Origin: Lentzea kentuckyensis
GTDB taxonomy: Bacteria; Actinomycetota; Actinomycetes; Mycobacteriales; Pseudonocardiaceae
Length of the DNA: 64,000 nt
Direction: 5' to 3'
Assembly (NCBI RefSeq): GCF_002150765.1
Contig: NZ_MUYM01000006.1
Span: 15,430 to 79,429, forward strand
The notes beneath the pieces were generated by a model that had not been told where the DNA came from, searched no databases, and saw only the letters and a program-made list of their open reading frames with translations. Shown piece by piece: positions 24,999 through 34,082 of the stretch (the first letter of the stretch is position 1; each line of letters starts with the position of its first letter). The translations under genes were made by a program, and so were the position numbers.

Positions 24999-26420
24999 AT
25001 GGGCGCCACTGCGACCGAGGTAGTCGACGATCACGCCGGCCTGGCGCCGGACGGGGTGCCAGTGCTGCGCACCACCATGCCCGGCCCGGTGAGCCGCGGG
25101 TTGCTGGCACGGCAGGAGGAACGGGAATCGCGGGCGCGGTCGTACCCCCGGCGGCTGCCCATCGCGATCAGGAGAGGCGCCGGCAGCTTCGTGCAGGACG
25201 AGGACGGCAACGTCCTGATCGACTTCCTGACCGGAGCGGGGGTGCTCGCGCTCGGCCACGCGCATCCGGAGCTGACCAGGGTGATCAGGGAGCAGGCCGA
25301 GGTGCTGACCCACGGTCTCGACTTCCCGACCGCGGTGAAGGACGACTTCACGACCGAGCTGTTCGGCCTGCTGCCCGACCACGTTCGAGCCCGCACCCGC
25401 GTGCACTTCTGCGGACCGACCGGCGCCAACGCCGTCGAGGCCGCCATCAAGCTGTGCAAGCAGGCCACCGGCAGAGGCGAGATCATCGCCTTCCACGGCG
25501 GGTTCCACGGCATGACCCACGCCGCGATGGCGGTGTCCGGCGACACCGGCACGAGGGCGGCCGTGGCCAACACCATGCCAGGAGTGCACTTCTACCCGTT
25601 CGCGTACTGCCACCGTTGCCCGCTCGGCCTCGAGGCGAGCTCGTGCGCCACGAACTGCGCCGAGTACCTGGAGAAGGCGCTCCGGGACAGCCACGCCGGC
25701 ATGACGAGGCCCGCTGCCGTGCTGCTCGAACTGGTGCAGGGAGAGGGCGGCGCGGTGATCGCGCCGCCCGAGTTCGTCCGGCGGGTCCGCGAGGTGACCC
25801 GCGAGCTCGACGTGCCGCTGATCGTGGACGAGGTGCAGACCGGGTGCGGGCGGACGGGGGAATGGTTCGCGTCGGACCACTACGGCATCGAACCGGACGT
25901 GCGGGTGGTGTCGAAGATGTTGTCCGGCGCGGGCATGCCGGTCGCCGCCATCCTCTACGACGAGCGGCTCGACACGTGGCAGGCGGGCGCGCACACCGGG
26001 ACGTTCCGCGGCAACCAGCTCGCCTTCGCCGCCGGCGCGGCGTTCCTGCGGATCATGAAGCGGGATCGGGTGCTCGACAACGTGCGGGCCAGGGCGGAAC
26101 AGGCGCGTGACGCGCTGGCGGAAGTCCAGCGCGCGCACCGCGAGTTCATCTCCGACGTGCGCTGCCTGGGCCTGATGATCGGTGTGGAGTTCAGCCGGCC
26201 GGACGGACGCCCGTGGCCGGATGCCGCCGCGCGGGTGCAGCGCGAGGCGTTCGCGCGCGGGCTCATCCTCGAGCTCGGGGGCCGACACGACTGCGTCGTG
26301 CGGATGCTGCCGCCGCTCAACGTCAGCGAGCGCACCACGGCCGTCGCGCTGGAGATCTTCGCCGCCGCGGTCGCCGCCGTCCACGATCTTGTTCGTTCTG
26401 GAGAAGAGGGGCTTCGTTGA
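24999..26420 (+). CDS. Class III PLP aminotransferase, diaminobutyrate-transaminase-like
   Basis: 473 aa. Class III fold with GPTGANAVEAAIKLCK, FHGGFHGMTHA, VDEVQTGCGRTGEWFA and the PLP lysine K306 in VVSKMLSGAG. This SKMLSG pattern and overall length recall 2,4-diaminobutyrate:2-oxoglutarate aminotransferases (EctB/DAT-like) acting on omega-amino groups. A GGGGG run about 10 bp upstream serves as ribosome site. It may supply an omega-amine that the downstream N-hydroxylase oxidises. Confidence 0.87.
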   Translation: MGATATEVVDDHAGLAPDGVPVLRTTMPGPVSRGLLARQEERESRARSYPRRLPIAIRRGAGSFVQDEDGNVLIDFLTGAGVLALGHAHPELTRVIREQAEVLTHGLDFPTAVKDDFTTELFGLLPDHVRARTRVHFCGPTGANAVEAAIKLCKQATGRGEIIAFHGGFHGMTHAAMAVSGDTGTRAAVANTMPGVHFYPFAYCHRCPLGLEASSCATNCAEYLEKALRDSHAGMTRPAAVLLELVQGEGGAVIAPPEFVRRVREVTRELDVPLIVDEVQTGCGRTGEWFASDHYGIEPDVRVVSKMLSGAGMPVAAILYDERLDTWQAGAHTGTFRGNQLAFAAGAAFLRIMKRDRVLDNVRARAEQARDALAEVQRAHREFISDVRCLGLMIGVEFSRPDGRPWPDAAARVQREAFARGLILELGGRHDCVVRMLPPLNVSERTTAVALEIFAAAVAAVHDLVRSGEEGLR

Positions 26421-27277
26421 CCGTCACCGAGCAGGACAGCCGCGTGGTGAACGCCGCGCTGTCGTCCACCTGCGATCCCCGCGCTGTGCTGATCTCGCCG
26501 CCGCGCACCGGTTCCACCGCGGTGGCACGCATCCTGTGGCAGCACACGGCCTTCCGCTACCACTGCCACGAGCCGTTCGAGGCGATGTACTGGGGTGGCA
26601 AGGGTTTCGGCTCCGCGTCCGACGTCCTGCTCAACCCCATCGAGGTCAGGGGCGGGGCGCGGGTCTCGCTCGCCTCGCGGCAGCCGCCGGGCGGGGTGCT
26701 GATGAAGGAGATGAGCTTCCAGCTCGATGCCGACCAGTTCGAGTACCTCGCGGCGCTGGCCACGCTTCCGGTCATCTTCGTCATGCGCGACCCCCGGCTG
26801 TCCACGACGTCCCGGCTGCGCATCGTGCGAGAGCTCGACGGCACCGACACCTTCCCGGCCTTCGAGAGCGGCTGGCCGTCCTTGCTGGACCAGGTGACGA
26901 CCTGCCGGAGGAACGGGATCCCTTACGTGCTGGTCGATTCCGACGACCTGCGGGCCGATCCCGACGGGATGGCACTCGCGCTGCAGGACGTGCTCGGCCT
27001 GCGCGAGGAGCCGGACCTGCACAGCTGGGCACCGCGGCCGGGACTGCGACTGTGTTCGCCGGAGGTCGGCGCGCTGATGAGCAGCGTGCGGCAGGCCGAC
27101 GACCCGTTCTACCGCAGGGTGCTCTCCAGCGAGGGGATCCAGCCTCCCGACCGCGTCGACTGGGACCGCGAGAACAGGCTGATCTCCGACGCGGGGCTCG
27201 CCGCGGACGTGGAGGCGTGGTGCGAGACGTACTTCGCACTGCGTGACGACCCGGCGCTGCTCGCGTCATCACACTGA
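26417..27277 (+). CDS. PAPS-dependent sulfotransferase family protein
   Basis: 286 aa from a TTG overlapping the aminotransferase stop (TTGA). The 5'-phosphosulfate-binding loop is seen at residues 27-35 (SPPRTGSTA), and a 3'-phosphate-binding strand as VIFVMRDPRLSTTSR. Together with the CysD and CysN/C genes 3.4 kb downstream, which make PAPS, it strongly suggests the product is sulfated on O or N. A longer upstream frame was rejected as it would overlap the preceding gene by about 200 bp. Confidence 0.84.
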   Translation: MTVTEQDSRVVNAALSSTCDPRAVLISPPRTGSTAVARILWQHTAFRYHCHEPFEAMYWGGKGFGSASDVLLNPIEVRGGARVSLASRQPPGGVLMKEMSFQLDADQFEYLAALATLPVIFVMRDPRLSTTSRLRIVRELDGTDTFPAFESGWPSLLDQVTTCRRNGIPYVLVDSDDLRADPDGMALALQDVLGLREEPDLHSWAPRPGLRLCSPEVGALMSSVRQADDPFYRRVLSSEGIQPPDRVDWDRENRLISDAGLAADVEAWCETYFALRDDPALLASSH

Positions 27278-27288
27278 GAGCGGGGAAC

Positions 27289-28575
27289 ATGTCCTACTGC
27301 CACGATGTGCTCGGGGTCGGCTTCGGGCCTGCGAACCTGGCGCTGGCCGTTGCCTTCGCCGAGGACCTGCCGGAGGTCACGACGTGCTTCCTCGAGGCGC
27401 AGCGGGATCCGGTCTGGCAGGGCGGCATGATGCTCGACCGGGTCAACATCCAGAACCACCCGAGCCGTGACCTGGTGACGTTGCGGAACCCGCGCAGCCG
27501 GTACAGCTTCCTCAACTACCTGTTCGAGCAGGGCAGGCTGGTGGAACACCTGAACCTGCCGGTGGAGTTCCCGCTGCGCAAGGAGTACGCGGGCTACGTC
27601 CGGTGGGTGACGACGCAGTTCGAGCACGTCGCACGGTTCGGCACCAGGGTGACCGGGATCGCCGTCGACACCTTCGGCGGTGAGCCGGTCTACGTCGTCA
27701 CCACCGACGGCGGCGACCGCGAGCTGGCACGGGTGCTCGTGGTCGGCACCGGCAGGACACCGCACGTGCCGGAGCCGTTCGCGGCGGCCGGCCTGTCCGC
27801 GCGGGTGTTCCACCTGACCGAGTACCTGCACCGGGTGCGGGAACTGCCGGAGCCGCGCCGCGTGGCGGTCGTCGGTGGCAGCCAGAGTGCGGTGGAGATC
27901 GTGCTCGACCTGGCGCACCGGTTCCCGCGCACGCAGGTCGTGAACTACGTCCGCACGAACAGCCTGCGGCTCAAGGACAACAGCCCGTTCAGCGAGGAGG
28001 GCTACTTCCCCGAGTTCACCGACTACTACTTCACGGCGAGCCGCGCGGGCAAGCGCGTGCTGGACGACTACATGAGGCTCACGAACTACTCCTCGAGCGA
28101 CGACGACGTGCTCAAGGAGCTCTACCTGCTGATCTACGAGCAGCGGCTCGACCACGACCAGCGCGTGTTCGTGCAGGGCAATCGCCAGGTGCGGGCCGCG
28201 TCCGTGCGGGAGGACTCGGTGCTGCTGGAGGTAGAGGAGGTGCACACCGGTGTCCTCGAGTCCGACGAGGTCGACGCCGTGGTGCTCGCGACCGGCTTCC
28301 GCGACCTCGGGCCGGAACCCGGCCAGGAGCCGTACCCGGCGCTGCTGGCCGGGGTCATCGACAGGTTCAGGTTCGACGACGACGGCTATCTGGCGGTGAA
28401 CGCCGACTACAGCGTCACTCCGGCCGGCCCGGCGACACCGCCGCTGTTCCTCAACGGACTGTGCGAGTCGACCCACGGCATCGGGGACGCGGGTTCGTTC
28501 AGCCTGCTGTCGTTGCGGGCCATGTCCATCCGGGACAGCGTGTACAAGCGCCTGTCCGGCGGGACGCGGCGGTGA
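27289..28575 (+). CDS. L-ornithine/L-lysine N-monooxygenase family (PvdA/SidA/IucD)
   Basis: 428 aa. The FAD motif GVGFGPANLALA is at 9-20, the NADPH site GGSQS at 196-200, and a DAVVLATGF motif lies in the C-terminal half. These are the hallmarks of class B N-hydroxylating flavoenzymes that act on terminal amines. There is no siderophore NRPS nearby. It probably forms a hydroxylamine on an omega-amine such as one produced by the class III aminotransferase two genes upstream. The next gene is convergent, 45 bp away. Confidence 0.88.
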   Translation: MSYCHDVLGVGFGPANLALAVAFAEDLPEVTTCFLEAQRDPVWQGGMMLDRVNIQNHPSRDLVTLRNPRSRYSFLNYLFEQGRLVEHLNLPVEFPLRKEYAGYVRWVTTQFEHVARFGTRVTGIAVDTFGGEPVYVVTTDGGDRELARVLVVGTGRTPHVPEPFAAAGLSARVFHLTEYLHRVRELPEPRRVAVVGGSQSAVEIVLDLAHRFPRTQVVNYVRTNSLRLKDNSPFSEEGYFPEFTDYYFTASRAGKRVLDDYMRLTNYSSSDDDVLKELYLLIYEQRLDHDQRVFVQGNRQVRAASVREDSVLLEVEEVHTGVLESDEVDAVVLATGFRDLGPEPGQEPYPALLAGVIDRFRFDDDGYLAVNADYSVTPAGPATPPLFLNGLCESTHGIGDAGSFSLLSLRAMSIRDSVYKRLSGGTRR

Positions 28576-28620
28576 CCGCGGCCGGGGTGCCGGTGCTCGG
28601 CCTGGACGGAGCTGCTCGGG

Positions 28621-29526
28621 TCACGTCACTCGCCGAGCGGCGTCCGTGAGGCGGGCGACGGTGTCGAACGGATCCGCCGCATGACCGGGCATCGAGCCGG
28701 GCAGCGGTGCCCAGGACTTGACGTCGCCGTGGAAGTCCGAGCCCTGGGTGGCGATGAGCCCCAGCTCGCGGGCCACGCCGAGGTACGCCTCCGCGGTGTC
28801 GCGGTCGTGCCACGTGCTCCAGGTCTCGACACCGTGCAGACCGGCCTCGGCCAGCGGCCGGAGCGCCTGCACCGCGTCGGTCGGAACGAGCGACCGGCCG
28901 GGGTGCGCCACCACGGCGACACCACCGGCGTCGCGCACCCAGCCGATCGCGTCCTCGATCGTCGGGAACGCCGGGTCGGGCACGTGGAACGGCTTGCCCG
29001 GTCGGAACAGCGACTCGACGAGCTCCCGGTACGGCGCGCCCTCGTACCGGGCGTAGTCCGGATGGCGCAGCAGATCGGGCAGCACCACGTCCAGGAATCG
29101 CCCGAAGAATGGCAGATAGGACGCCTGGAGGAAGGCGTCGACGGTTTCGCGTTCGACCTCGACGCCTGTCTCTGTGAGGAGCTGAAGCCATTTCCCGTAC
29201 ATGGCGCGTTGTCCTGACGAAATCGCCTCGACCCGTTCGGTGAACACCGGGTCGTCGCCGACGTGGTAGGCGAGAAGGTGCCAGGTCTCGTCACGCCAGG
29301 TCGTGGATATTTCGCATGCCGTGATGGTCTGAATACCATTTTTCGCGGCCGCCGCCGCGAATTCTCGGGTGCCGCGCAGCGTGTTGTGGTCGACCAGGGC
29401 CATGACCTCGACGCCCTGCTCAGCGGCAGCATCGACGACCGCGGCGACGTCCCAGTCCCCGTCCGAATGCGACGAGTGGACGTGCAGGTCCACCGGTGAA
29501 CTCGTCAGATTTCCGGCACTGTTCAT
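28621..29526 (-). CDS. PHP-domain metal-dependent phosphoesterase
   Basis: 301 aa from ATG 29526, preceded by a GGGAGC site; a TTG at 29586 is an alternative. PHP metal motifs are complete: DLHVHSSHSDG, VDHNT, a Glu in ACEIS, AHPGR and SDFHGD. The family includes TrpH/YciV-like 3',5'-nucleotide phosphatases/exonucleases and histidinol phosphatase. It is encoded against the direction of the flanking biosynthetic genes and could remove a phosphate from an intermediate; this is inference. Confidence 0.82.
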   Translation of the reverse strand: MNSAGNLTSSPVDLHVHSSHSDGDWDVAAVVDAAAEQGVEVMALVDHNTLRGTREFAAAAAKNGIQTITACEISTTWRDETWHLLAYHVGDDPVFTERVEAISSGQRAMYGKWLQLLTETGVEVERETVDAFLQASYLPFFGRFLDVVLPDLLRHPDYARYEGAPYRELVESLFRPGKPFHVPDPAFPTIEDAIGWVRDAGGVAVVAHPGRSLVPTDAVQALRPLAEAGLHGVETWSTWHDRDTAEAYLGVARELGLIATQGSDFHGDVKSWAPLPGSMPGHAADPFDTVARLTDAARRVT

Positions 29527-29776
29527 GAGCTCCCTCGAATCCGTTATTCGACAGCGAGTAAATCCAGCATCCGGGGTCGTTGTCAATCCGCGAAGGTAAT
29601 TTCATCAGCTGAAACAAGGCCTTGGGTCCCGTTGGTCCCGTGGCTAGCCTCGCACGAGGTCTCTGGTGTCTTCTCGGCTCGAGAGGGGCGAGTTGGCCGA
29701 TATGTGGCCGATTGAGTTGTTGGATTCTCCGGAGTCCGCGCACTGGGGGCCGTCCGCACGAGAAATGGGGACAGAA

Positions 29777-30610
29777 ATGACTGCTGTCTGGGGCGCGAGT
29801 GCGCGCACCGATGTCGCCCGAACGATCGACCACACCGAGATCGAGACCGCTGCCGGGTTCGAGAGGATGCTGTCCGTTCTCCGCGAGGAGGGCATCGTCA
29901 TCGTTCGCGGCTTCTCCCGCGAGGCTGCCGACCTGGTGGCGTTCGCGCAGCGGGTCGGCACGCCGGAGCCCGGTGTGCTGGGCGACGGCTCGCTGACGCC
30001 GGACCAGCCGATGTACTGGGTCAACGACGTCTCGAGCAAGAAGAAGCCGTCCGAGGTGCTCAAGCAGCACACGGCCGGTGCCCACCAGGCGGTCGAGCCG
30101 ACCATCCACCTGCTGCTGATGGTGGACAAGGCCGACCCGGAGTTCGCCGACGCGGACATCGACAACGGCCAGTCTCAGTTCAGCCGGGTCGACGACGCTG
30201 TGGCACGGATGTCCTCGATGTTCGGGGAAGCGGCCGCCGAGGCCGCCCTCGAACTGCTGCTCGAGACTCCGATCAGCACGGAGTTCCCCGCGGACTCGCC
30301 ACGGGTCGACCCGATCCTCACCAGGGGCTCGGACGGCACGTGGGCGTTCCGCTACTGGGGCCGGGTGCGTGAGCACGCGGTCAAGGGTGGTCTGACGGAG
30401 GAGCAGATCGAGGCGTTGCGCATGTTCGACGAGGCGCTCAACGCCGAGAAGTTCGAGTTCGTGATGGAGAAGGGCGACCTGGTCGTCCTGGACAACCGCC
30501 GCACGGCCCACGGCCGGCGTGCCTTCCCCGCCTACGAGCAGGCTGCGGACGGCACCCAGGTCGAGTCCAGGCGACGGATCTTCAACATGCACATCTCCGG
30601 CGCCATCTGA
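29777..30610 (+). CDS. TauD/clavaminate synthase-like 2OG-Fe(II) protein with HTA metal motif
   Basis: 277 aa from ATG 29777, which follows GGGGACAG; an upstream ATG at 29702 would add poorly conserved residues. The sequence aligns with clavaminate-synthase-like oxygenases: IVIVRGF near 40, LKQHTAGAH at about 95-103 where those have L-x-x-H-T-E-M-A-x-H, and [15 protein letters not shown] at about 236-250. The triad is H98, A100 (in place of Glu/Asp) and H245, with late arginines for 2OG. Loss of the acidic ligand in an H-x-A motif is the known signature of 2OG-dependent halogenases such as SyrB2. This is therefore a candidate halogenase; the assignment is inferred from one residue and the family fold. 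Confidence 0.82.
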   Translation: MTAVWGASARTDVARTIDHTEIETAAGFERMLSVLREEGIVIVRGFSREAADLVAFAQRVGTPEPGVLGDGSLTPDQPMYWVNDVSSKKKPSEVLKQHTAGAHQAVEPTIHLLLMVDKADPEFADADIDNGQSQFSRVDDAVARMSSMFGEAAAEAALELLLETPISTEFPADSPRVDPILTRGSDGTWAFRYWGRVREHAVKGGLTEEQIEALRMFDEALNAEKFEFVMEKGDLVVLDNRRTAHGRRAFPAYEQAADGTQVESRRRIFNMHISGAI

Positions 30611-30717
30611 TCGAAGTCGTGCGGCCTGCTCTCCGGCGGGCCGCACGACCGCACGTTTCCAGTCAATACCGAACAACGTTCAGATTAAGGCGGCTGGCCA
30701 CCGATGCGGGTGATCGC

Positions 30718-31605
30718 GTGAACCACCTGGACACGTTGGAAGCGGACAGCATCGACATCTTCCGCGAGGCCGTGGCGGAGAGTGAGCGGCCGGTGCTGCT
30801 GTACTCGATCGGCAAGGACAGCTCGGTGCTGTTGCACTTGGCGCGCAAGGCTTTTTACCCGTCGAAGCCTCCGTTCCCGTTGCTGCACGTGGATACGACG
30901 TGGAAGTTCCGGGAGATGATCGCGTTCCGGGATTCGGTGGTGGCGTCGCTGGGGCTGGATTTGATCGTGCATCGCAATCCGGAGTGTGTGGCGCTGGGGA
31001 TCAATCCGTTCGATCACGGTTCGGCGCGGCACACGGATTTGTGGAAGACGCAGGGGTTGCGGCAGGCGTTGGACGCGGGCCGGTTCGACGTGGCGTTCGG
31101 TGGGGCGCGGCGGGATGAGGAGGCGTCTCGGGCGAAGGAGCGGGTGTTCTCGTTCCGGACGGCGCAGCATCGGTGGGATCCGAAGAACCAGCGGCCGGAA
31201 CTGTGGCGGTTGTACAACACGCGGGTGGCGCCGGGGGAGAGCATCCGGGTGTTCCCGCTGTCGAACTGGACCGAGCTGGACGTGTGGCGCTACATCGAGC
31301 GGGAGCGGATTCCCGTGGTGCCGCTGTACTTCGCGGCACAGCGGCCGGTGGTGGACCGCGACGGGTTGCTGATCATGGTGGATGACGATCGGATGCCGTT
31401 GGTGTCGCCGCCGCGGTCCGAGCTGATCCGGTTCCGGACGCTGGGGTGTTATCCGCTGACGGGGGCGGTGCGCAGTGCGGCGCGGACGGTTGCCGAGATC
31501 GTCGAGGAGATGCGGGCGGCGACGACGTCGGAGCGGCAGGGGCGGTTGATCGACCACGACCAGAGCGGGTCGATGGAGCGCAAGAAGCAGGAGGGATACT
31601 TCTGA
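30718..31605 (+). CDS. cysD: Sulfate adenylyltransferase small subunit
   Basis: 295 aa from a GTG with no strong ribosome site. CysD landmarks are [33 protein letters not shown] and [11 protein letters not shown]. With CysN it forms ATP sulfurylase, activating sulfate to APS. Codons here use more G- and T-ending codons than the genes upstream. It overlaps the next gene by 1 bp (TGATG). The pairing with a cluster sulfotransferase argues for dedicated PAPS supply. A housekeeping cys locus elsewhere cannot be excluded. Confidence 0.92.
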   Translation: MNHLDTLEADSIDIFREAVAESERPVLLYSIGKDSSVLLHLARKAFYPSKPPFPLLHVDTTWKFREMIAFRDSVVASLGLDLIVHRNPECVALGINPFDHGSARHTDLWKTQGLRQALDAGRFDVAFGGARRDEEASRAKERVFSFRTAQHRWDPKNQRPELWRLYNTRVAPGESIRVFPLSNWTELDVWRYIERERIPVVPLYFAAQRPVVDRDGLLIMVDDDRMPLVSPPRSELIRFRTLGCYPLTGAVRSAARTVAEIVEEMRAATTSERQGRLIDHDQSGSMERKKQEGYF

Positions 31606-33353
31606 TGGAGCTTCTGCGATTCATCACCTGTGGCAGCGTGGACGACGGCAAGAGCACGCTGATCGGCCGGCTGCTGTACGAGTCGAAGCTGCTGTACGCG
31701 GACCATCTGGCGGCTCTGGAAGCGGATTCCCGGCGGGTCGGGACTCGGGGTGGTGAGCTGGACTTCGCGTTGCTGGTCGACGGGCTGGCCGCCGAGCGCG
31801 AGCAGGGCATCACGATCGACGTGGCGTACCGGTACTTCGCGACCGAGGCGCGGCGGTTCATCGTCGCGGACACGCCGGGACACGAGCAGTACACGCGCAA
31901 CATGGTGACCGGGGCGTCGACCGCCGATGCCGCGGTTCTCCTGCTCGATGCGCGCAAGGGTGTGCTCGAGCAGACGCGGCGGCATGCGCGGATCGTGTCG
32001 TTGCTGGGTATCCGGCACGTTGCGGTGGCGGTGAACAAGCTGGATCTGCTCGGGTATTCGCGGGAGGCGTTCGAGAAGGTGCGGGCCGAGTTCCCCGACA
32101 CCACCTGCGTCCCGATGTCGGCGACCGAGGGCGTCAACGTGATCGGGCACAGCGAGCTGACGCCGTGGTACGACGGGCCGACCCTGTTGCAGTGGCTGGA
32201 ATCGGTGGTCATCCCGGCCGAGCCGGACGGGCCGTCGCGGTTCCTCGTGCAGTGGGTCAACCGGCCGGACGCGTCGTTCCGCGGCTTCTCCGGCAGGGTG
32301 CTGCGGGGCACGTTGCGTCAGGGTGACGAGGTTCGTGCCGGTGAGCGATCCTCCACTGTGGATCGGATCGTCACGATGGACGGTGATCTGGCCGAGGCGC
32401 CCAAGGGTTCTTCGGTCACCGTGGTGCTGGCCGATGACGTGGACGCGAGTCGTGGTGATGTGCTGGCGGCGGCCGCGGATCCACTCGGTGTGGGCGACTC
32501 GTTTCAGGCTCAGCTGGTCTGGTTGAACGAGAACGAGTTGCTGCCGGGTCGGCGGTATCTCGCGAAGATCGGAGCGCGGACTGTCGGGTTCACCGCGACC
32601 AAGGCGTTGCGGCTCAACGAGATCGGCACCGATACTGTGCACTTCGACGCGCCCGTGCCGTTCGAGAGCTACCGGGTGAACCGCGACCTGGGCTCGTTCG
32701 TGGTGCTCGACCGGCTGACCAACGCCACGGTCGGCGCCGGGATGATCGATCACGCGCTGCGGTCGTCGAACCTGCGCTGGCAGACGCTGACCGTCGACAA
32801 ACGAGCACGGATCACCCGCAACGGCCACCGGCCCTGCGTGGTGTGGCTGACCGGACTGTCCGGCGCGGGCAAGTCCACCATCGCGGACCTGGTCGAGAAA
32901 GCACTGCACGCCGACGGCCGCCACACCTTCCTGCTCGACGGCGACAACGTCCGGCACGGCCTGAACTCCGACCTCGGGTTCTCCGACGCCGACCGCGTCG
33001 AGAACATCCGCCGCATCGCCGAAGTCGCCGCACTCATGGTCGACGCCGGGCTGATCGTGCTGGTCTCGTTCATCTCCCCGTTCCGCGCCGAACGGGCGTT
33101 GGCCCGCGAACTGGTGACCGAGAACGAGTTCTGCGAAGTCTTCGTCGACACACCGCTGGCCGTGGCGGAAGAGCGTGATCCGAAGGGGCTGTACGCCCGT
33201 GCTCGTCGAGGTGAGCTGGCGAACTTCACCGGCATCGACTCACCCTACGAACCACCGGAGAACCCCGAGATCAGGCTCGACACCACCGCACTGAGCCCCG
33301 AGGCAGCGGCGGAGGTCGTGGTGGCCACGCTTCGCCGCCTCGGCGTCTGCTGA
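31605..33353 (+). CDS. cysNC: Bifunctional sulfate adenylyltransferase GTPase/APS kinase
   Basis: 582 aa fusion. The N-terminal EF-Tu-like GTPase has GSVDDGKST near residue 10, DTPGHEQY and NKLD; domain II/III follow. An APS kinase domain starts near residue 400 with GLSGAGKS at 417-424 and the [15 protein letters not shown] segment. It completes APS and then PAPS synthesis with CysD. Somewhat short for a NodQ-type fusion (usually above 600 aa), but all key motifs are present. Its stop marks the likely right edge of the cluster. Confidence 0.92.
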   Translation: MELLRFITCGSVDDGKSTLIGRLLYESKLLYADHLAALEADSRRVGTRGGELDFALLVDGLAAEREQGITIDVAYRYFATEARRFIVADTPGHEQYTRNMVTGASTADAAVLLLDARKGVLEQTRRHARIVSLLGIRHVAVAVNKLDLLGYSREAFEKVRAEFPDTTCVPMSATEGVNVIGHSELTPWYDGPTLLQWLESVVIPAEPDGPSRFLVQWVNRPDASFRGFSGRVLRGTLRQGDEVRAGERSSTVDRIVTMDGDLAEAPKGSSVTVVLADDVDASRGDVLAAAADPLGVGDSFQAQLVWLNENELLPGRRYLAKIGARTVGFTATKALRLNEIGTDTVHFDAPVPFESYRVNRDLGSFVVLDRLTNATVGAGMIDHALRSSNLRWQTLTVDKRARITRNGHRPCVVWLTGLSGAGKSTIADLVEKALHADGRHTFLLDGDNVRHGLNSDLGFSDADRVENIRRIAEVAALMVDAGLIVLVSFISPFRAERALARELVTENEFCEVFVDTPLAVAEERDPKGLYARARRGELANFTGIDSPYEPPENPEIRLDTTALSPEAAAEVVVATLRRLGVC

Positions 33354-33670
33354 CCTCCTCGGCGCTGCCAGCAGAACTGCCGTGATCACATCGCTGTCTG
33401 TGCGGGAGGTGGAGCTGACCACCCGGCGTCACCGAATGGCTGAACCTGATCCATGACGGCCTCGGCGCGCTTGCTCCACGCGAGGATCGTTGTCACGTCT
33501 GGAGCGTCCGTCAGGAGGTCCTGCAGGAGCGGGAGCGGCACCGTGGAAGGAAAGGTGCTGGAGGTGATGAGGAGGACGAGCGAGGGGGACTGGGTCTACA
33601 TCATCGACAACCCCTACGGCGTCTGATTCTCGTCATCCCGGCATCACCGTCAGGCGACGGAACCTCGTCA
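33354..33670. other. Intergenic stretch, no clear gene
   Basis: About 320 bp after the cysNC stop. Short reading frames occur, including an 18-codon frame at 33567-33623 behind a GGAGG, but none resembles a known protein. Nothing else was recognised. Confidence 0.5.
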
Positions 33671-33674
33671 CGGC

Positions 33675-33713
33675 AGCGGCGGCCGTATCGACTTTCTCGA
33701 TGCGGCCGCCGCT
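33675..33713. terminator. Bidirectional-looking hairpin terminator
   Basis: An almost continuous 17-bp stem (33675-33691 with 33697-33713; one G-U) closes a 5-nt loop CTTTC. It lies between cysNC and the leftward LacI-side sequences and can serve transcripts from either side. Confidence 0.65.
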
Positions 33714-33720
33714 TGCTTTC

Positions 33721-34076
33721 CGGTGTGGTCCGGGCGTAGTTGGCTGGTGAGGGTGAGCAGGTCTTCGACGTGGCGTTGTGCGGTGAAGACTCCGCTGCCG
33801 ACGGTGAACAGGTCGGTGCCGGCGAAGTCCACGCGGGCACCGGCTGTCACGGCGCCGAGCAAGGGGTGCCGGTGAAGCCGGGTCGTACTGGGCGCCGTAG
33901 GCGGGCGGGGTTCGCCACGTACTGCGAGGTGTCCGGCTGGCTGATCCACTGCGGCACTTCGGAGACGAACCTGCTGACCGTGTCGGACTCGTCGGCGCTC
34001 ACGCGGGTGGAGGGCGCCCGTGACGCCAGGGTCTGCCCAACCGCGCGCACCGCCGTGTGGTTCGACGGCAGGACTG
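33721..34076 (-). pseudogene. Unrecognised coding remnant, probably frameshifted
   Basis: Two overlapping minus-strand frames each have protein-like stretches: one at 33847-34050 (SRFVSEVPQWISQPDTSQYV) and another ending near 33730 (GTDLFTVGSGVF followed by a helix). Read together they suggest one gene broken by a frameshift near 33870. The GxDLFTVGSGVF strand recalls the phosphate-binding end of a TIM barrel, but no family is assigned. Confidence 0.3.
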
Positions 34077-34082
34077 GGCGAG

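Noticed and set aside
29702..29776. Upstream start for the TauD-like gene
   Set aside because: It adds 25 residues with no likeness to the family, and ATG 29777 has a better-spaced GGGG site.
1..33353. Assignment to the formycin/pyrazofurin pathways because of PurB, PurH and N-hydroxylase homologues
   Set aside because: No C-glycoside synthase, PurC-like or hydrazine-forming cupin/MetRS-like gene is seen, while sulfation, carbamoylation and amino-sugar genes are extra.
33567..33623. 18-codon frame (MRRTSEGDW...) behind a GGAGG as a possible peptide precursor
   Set aside because: Very short, the same frame is open upstream without a start, no maturation genes next to it, and no repeat or leader-core pattern.
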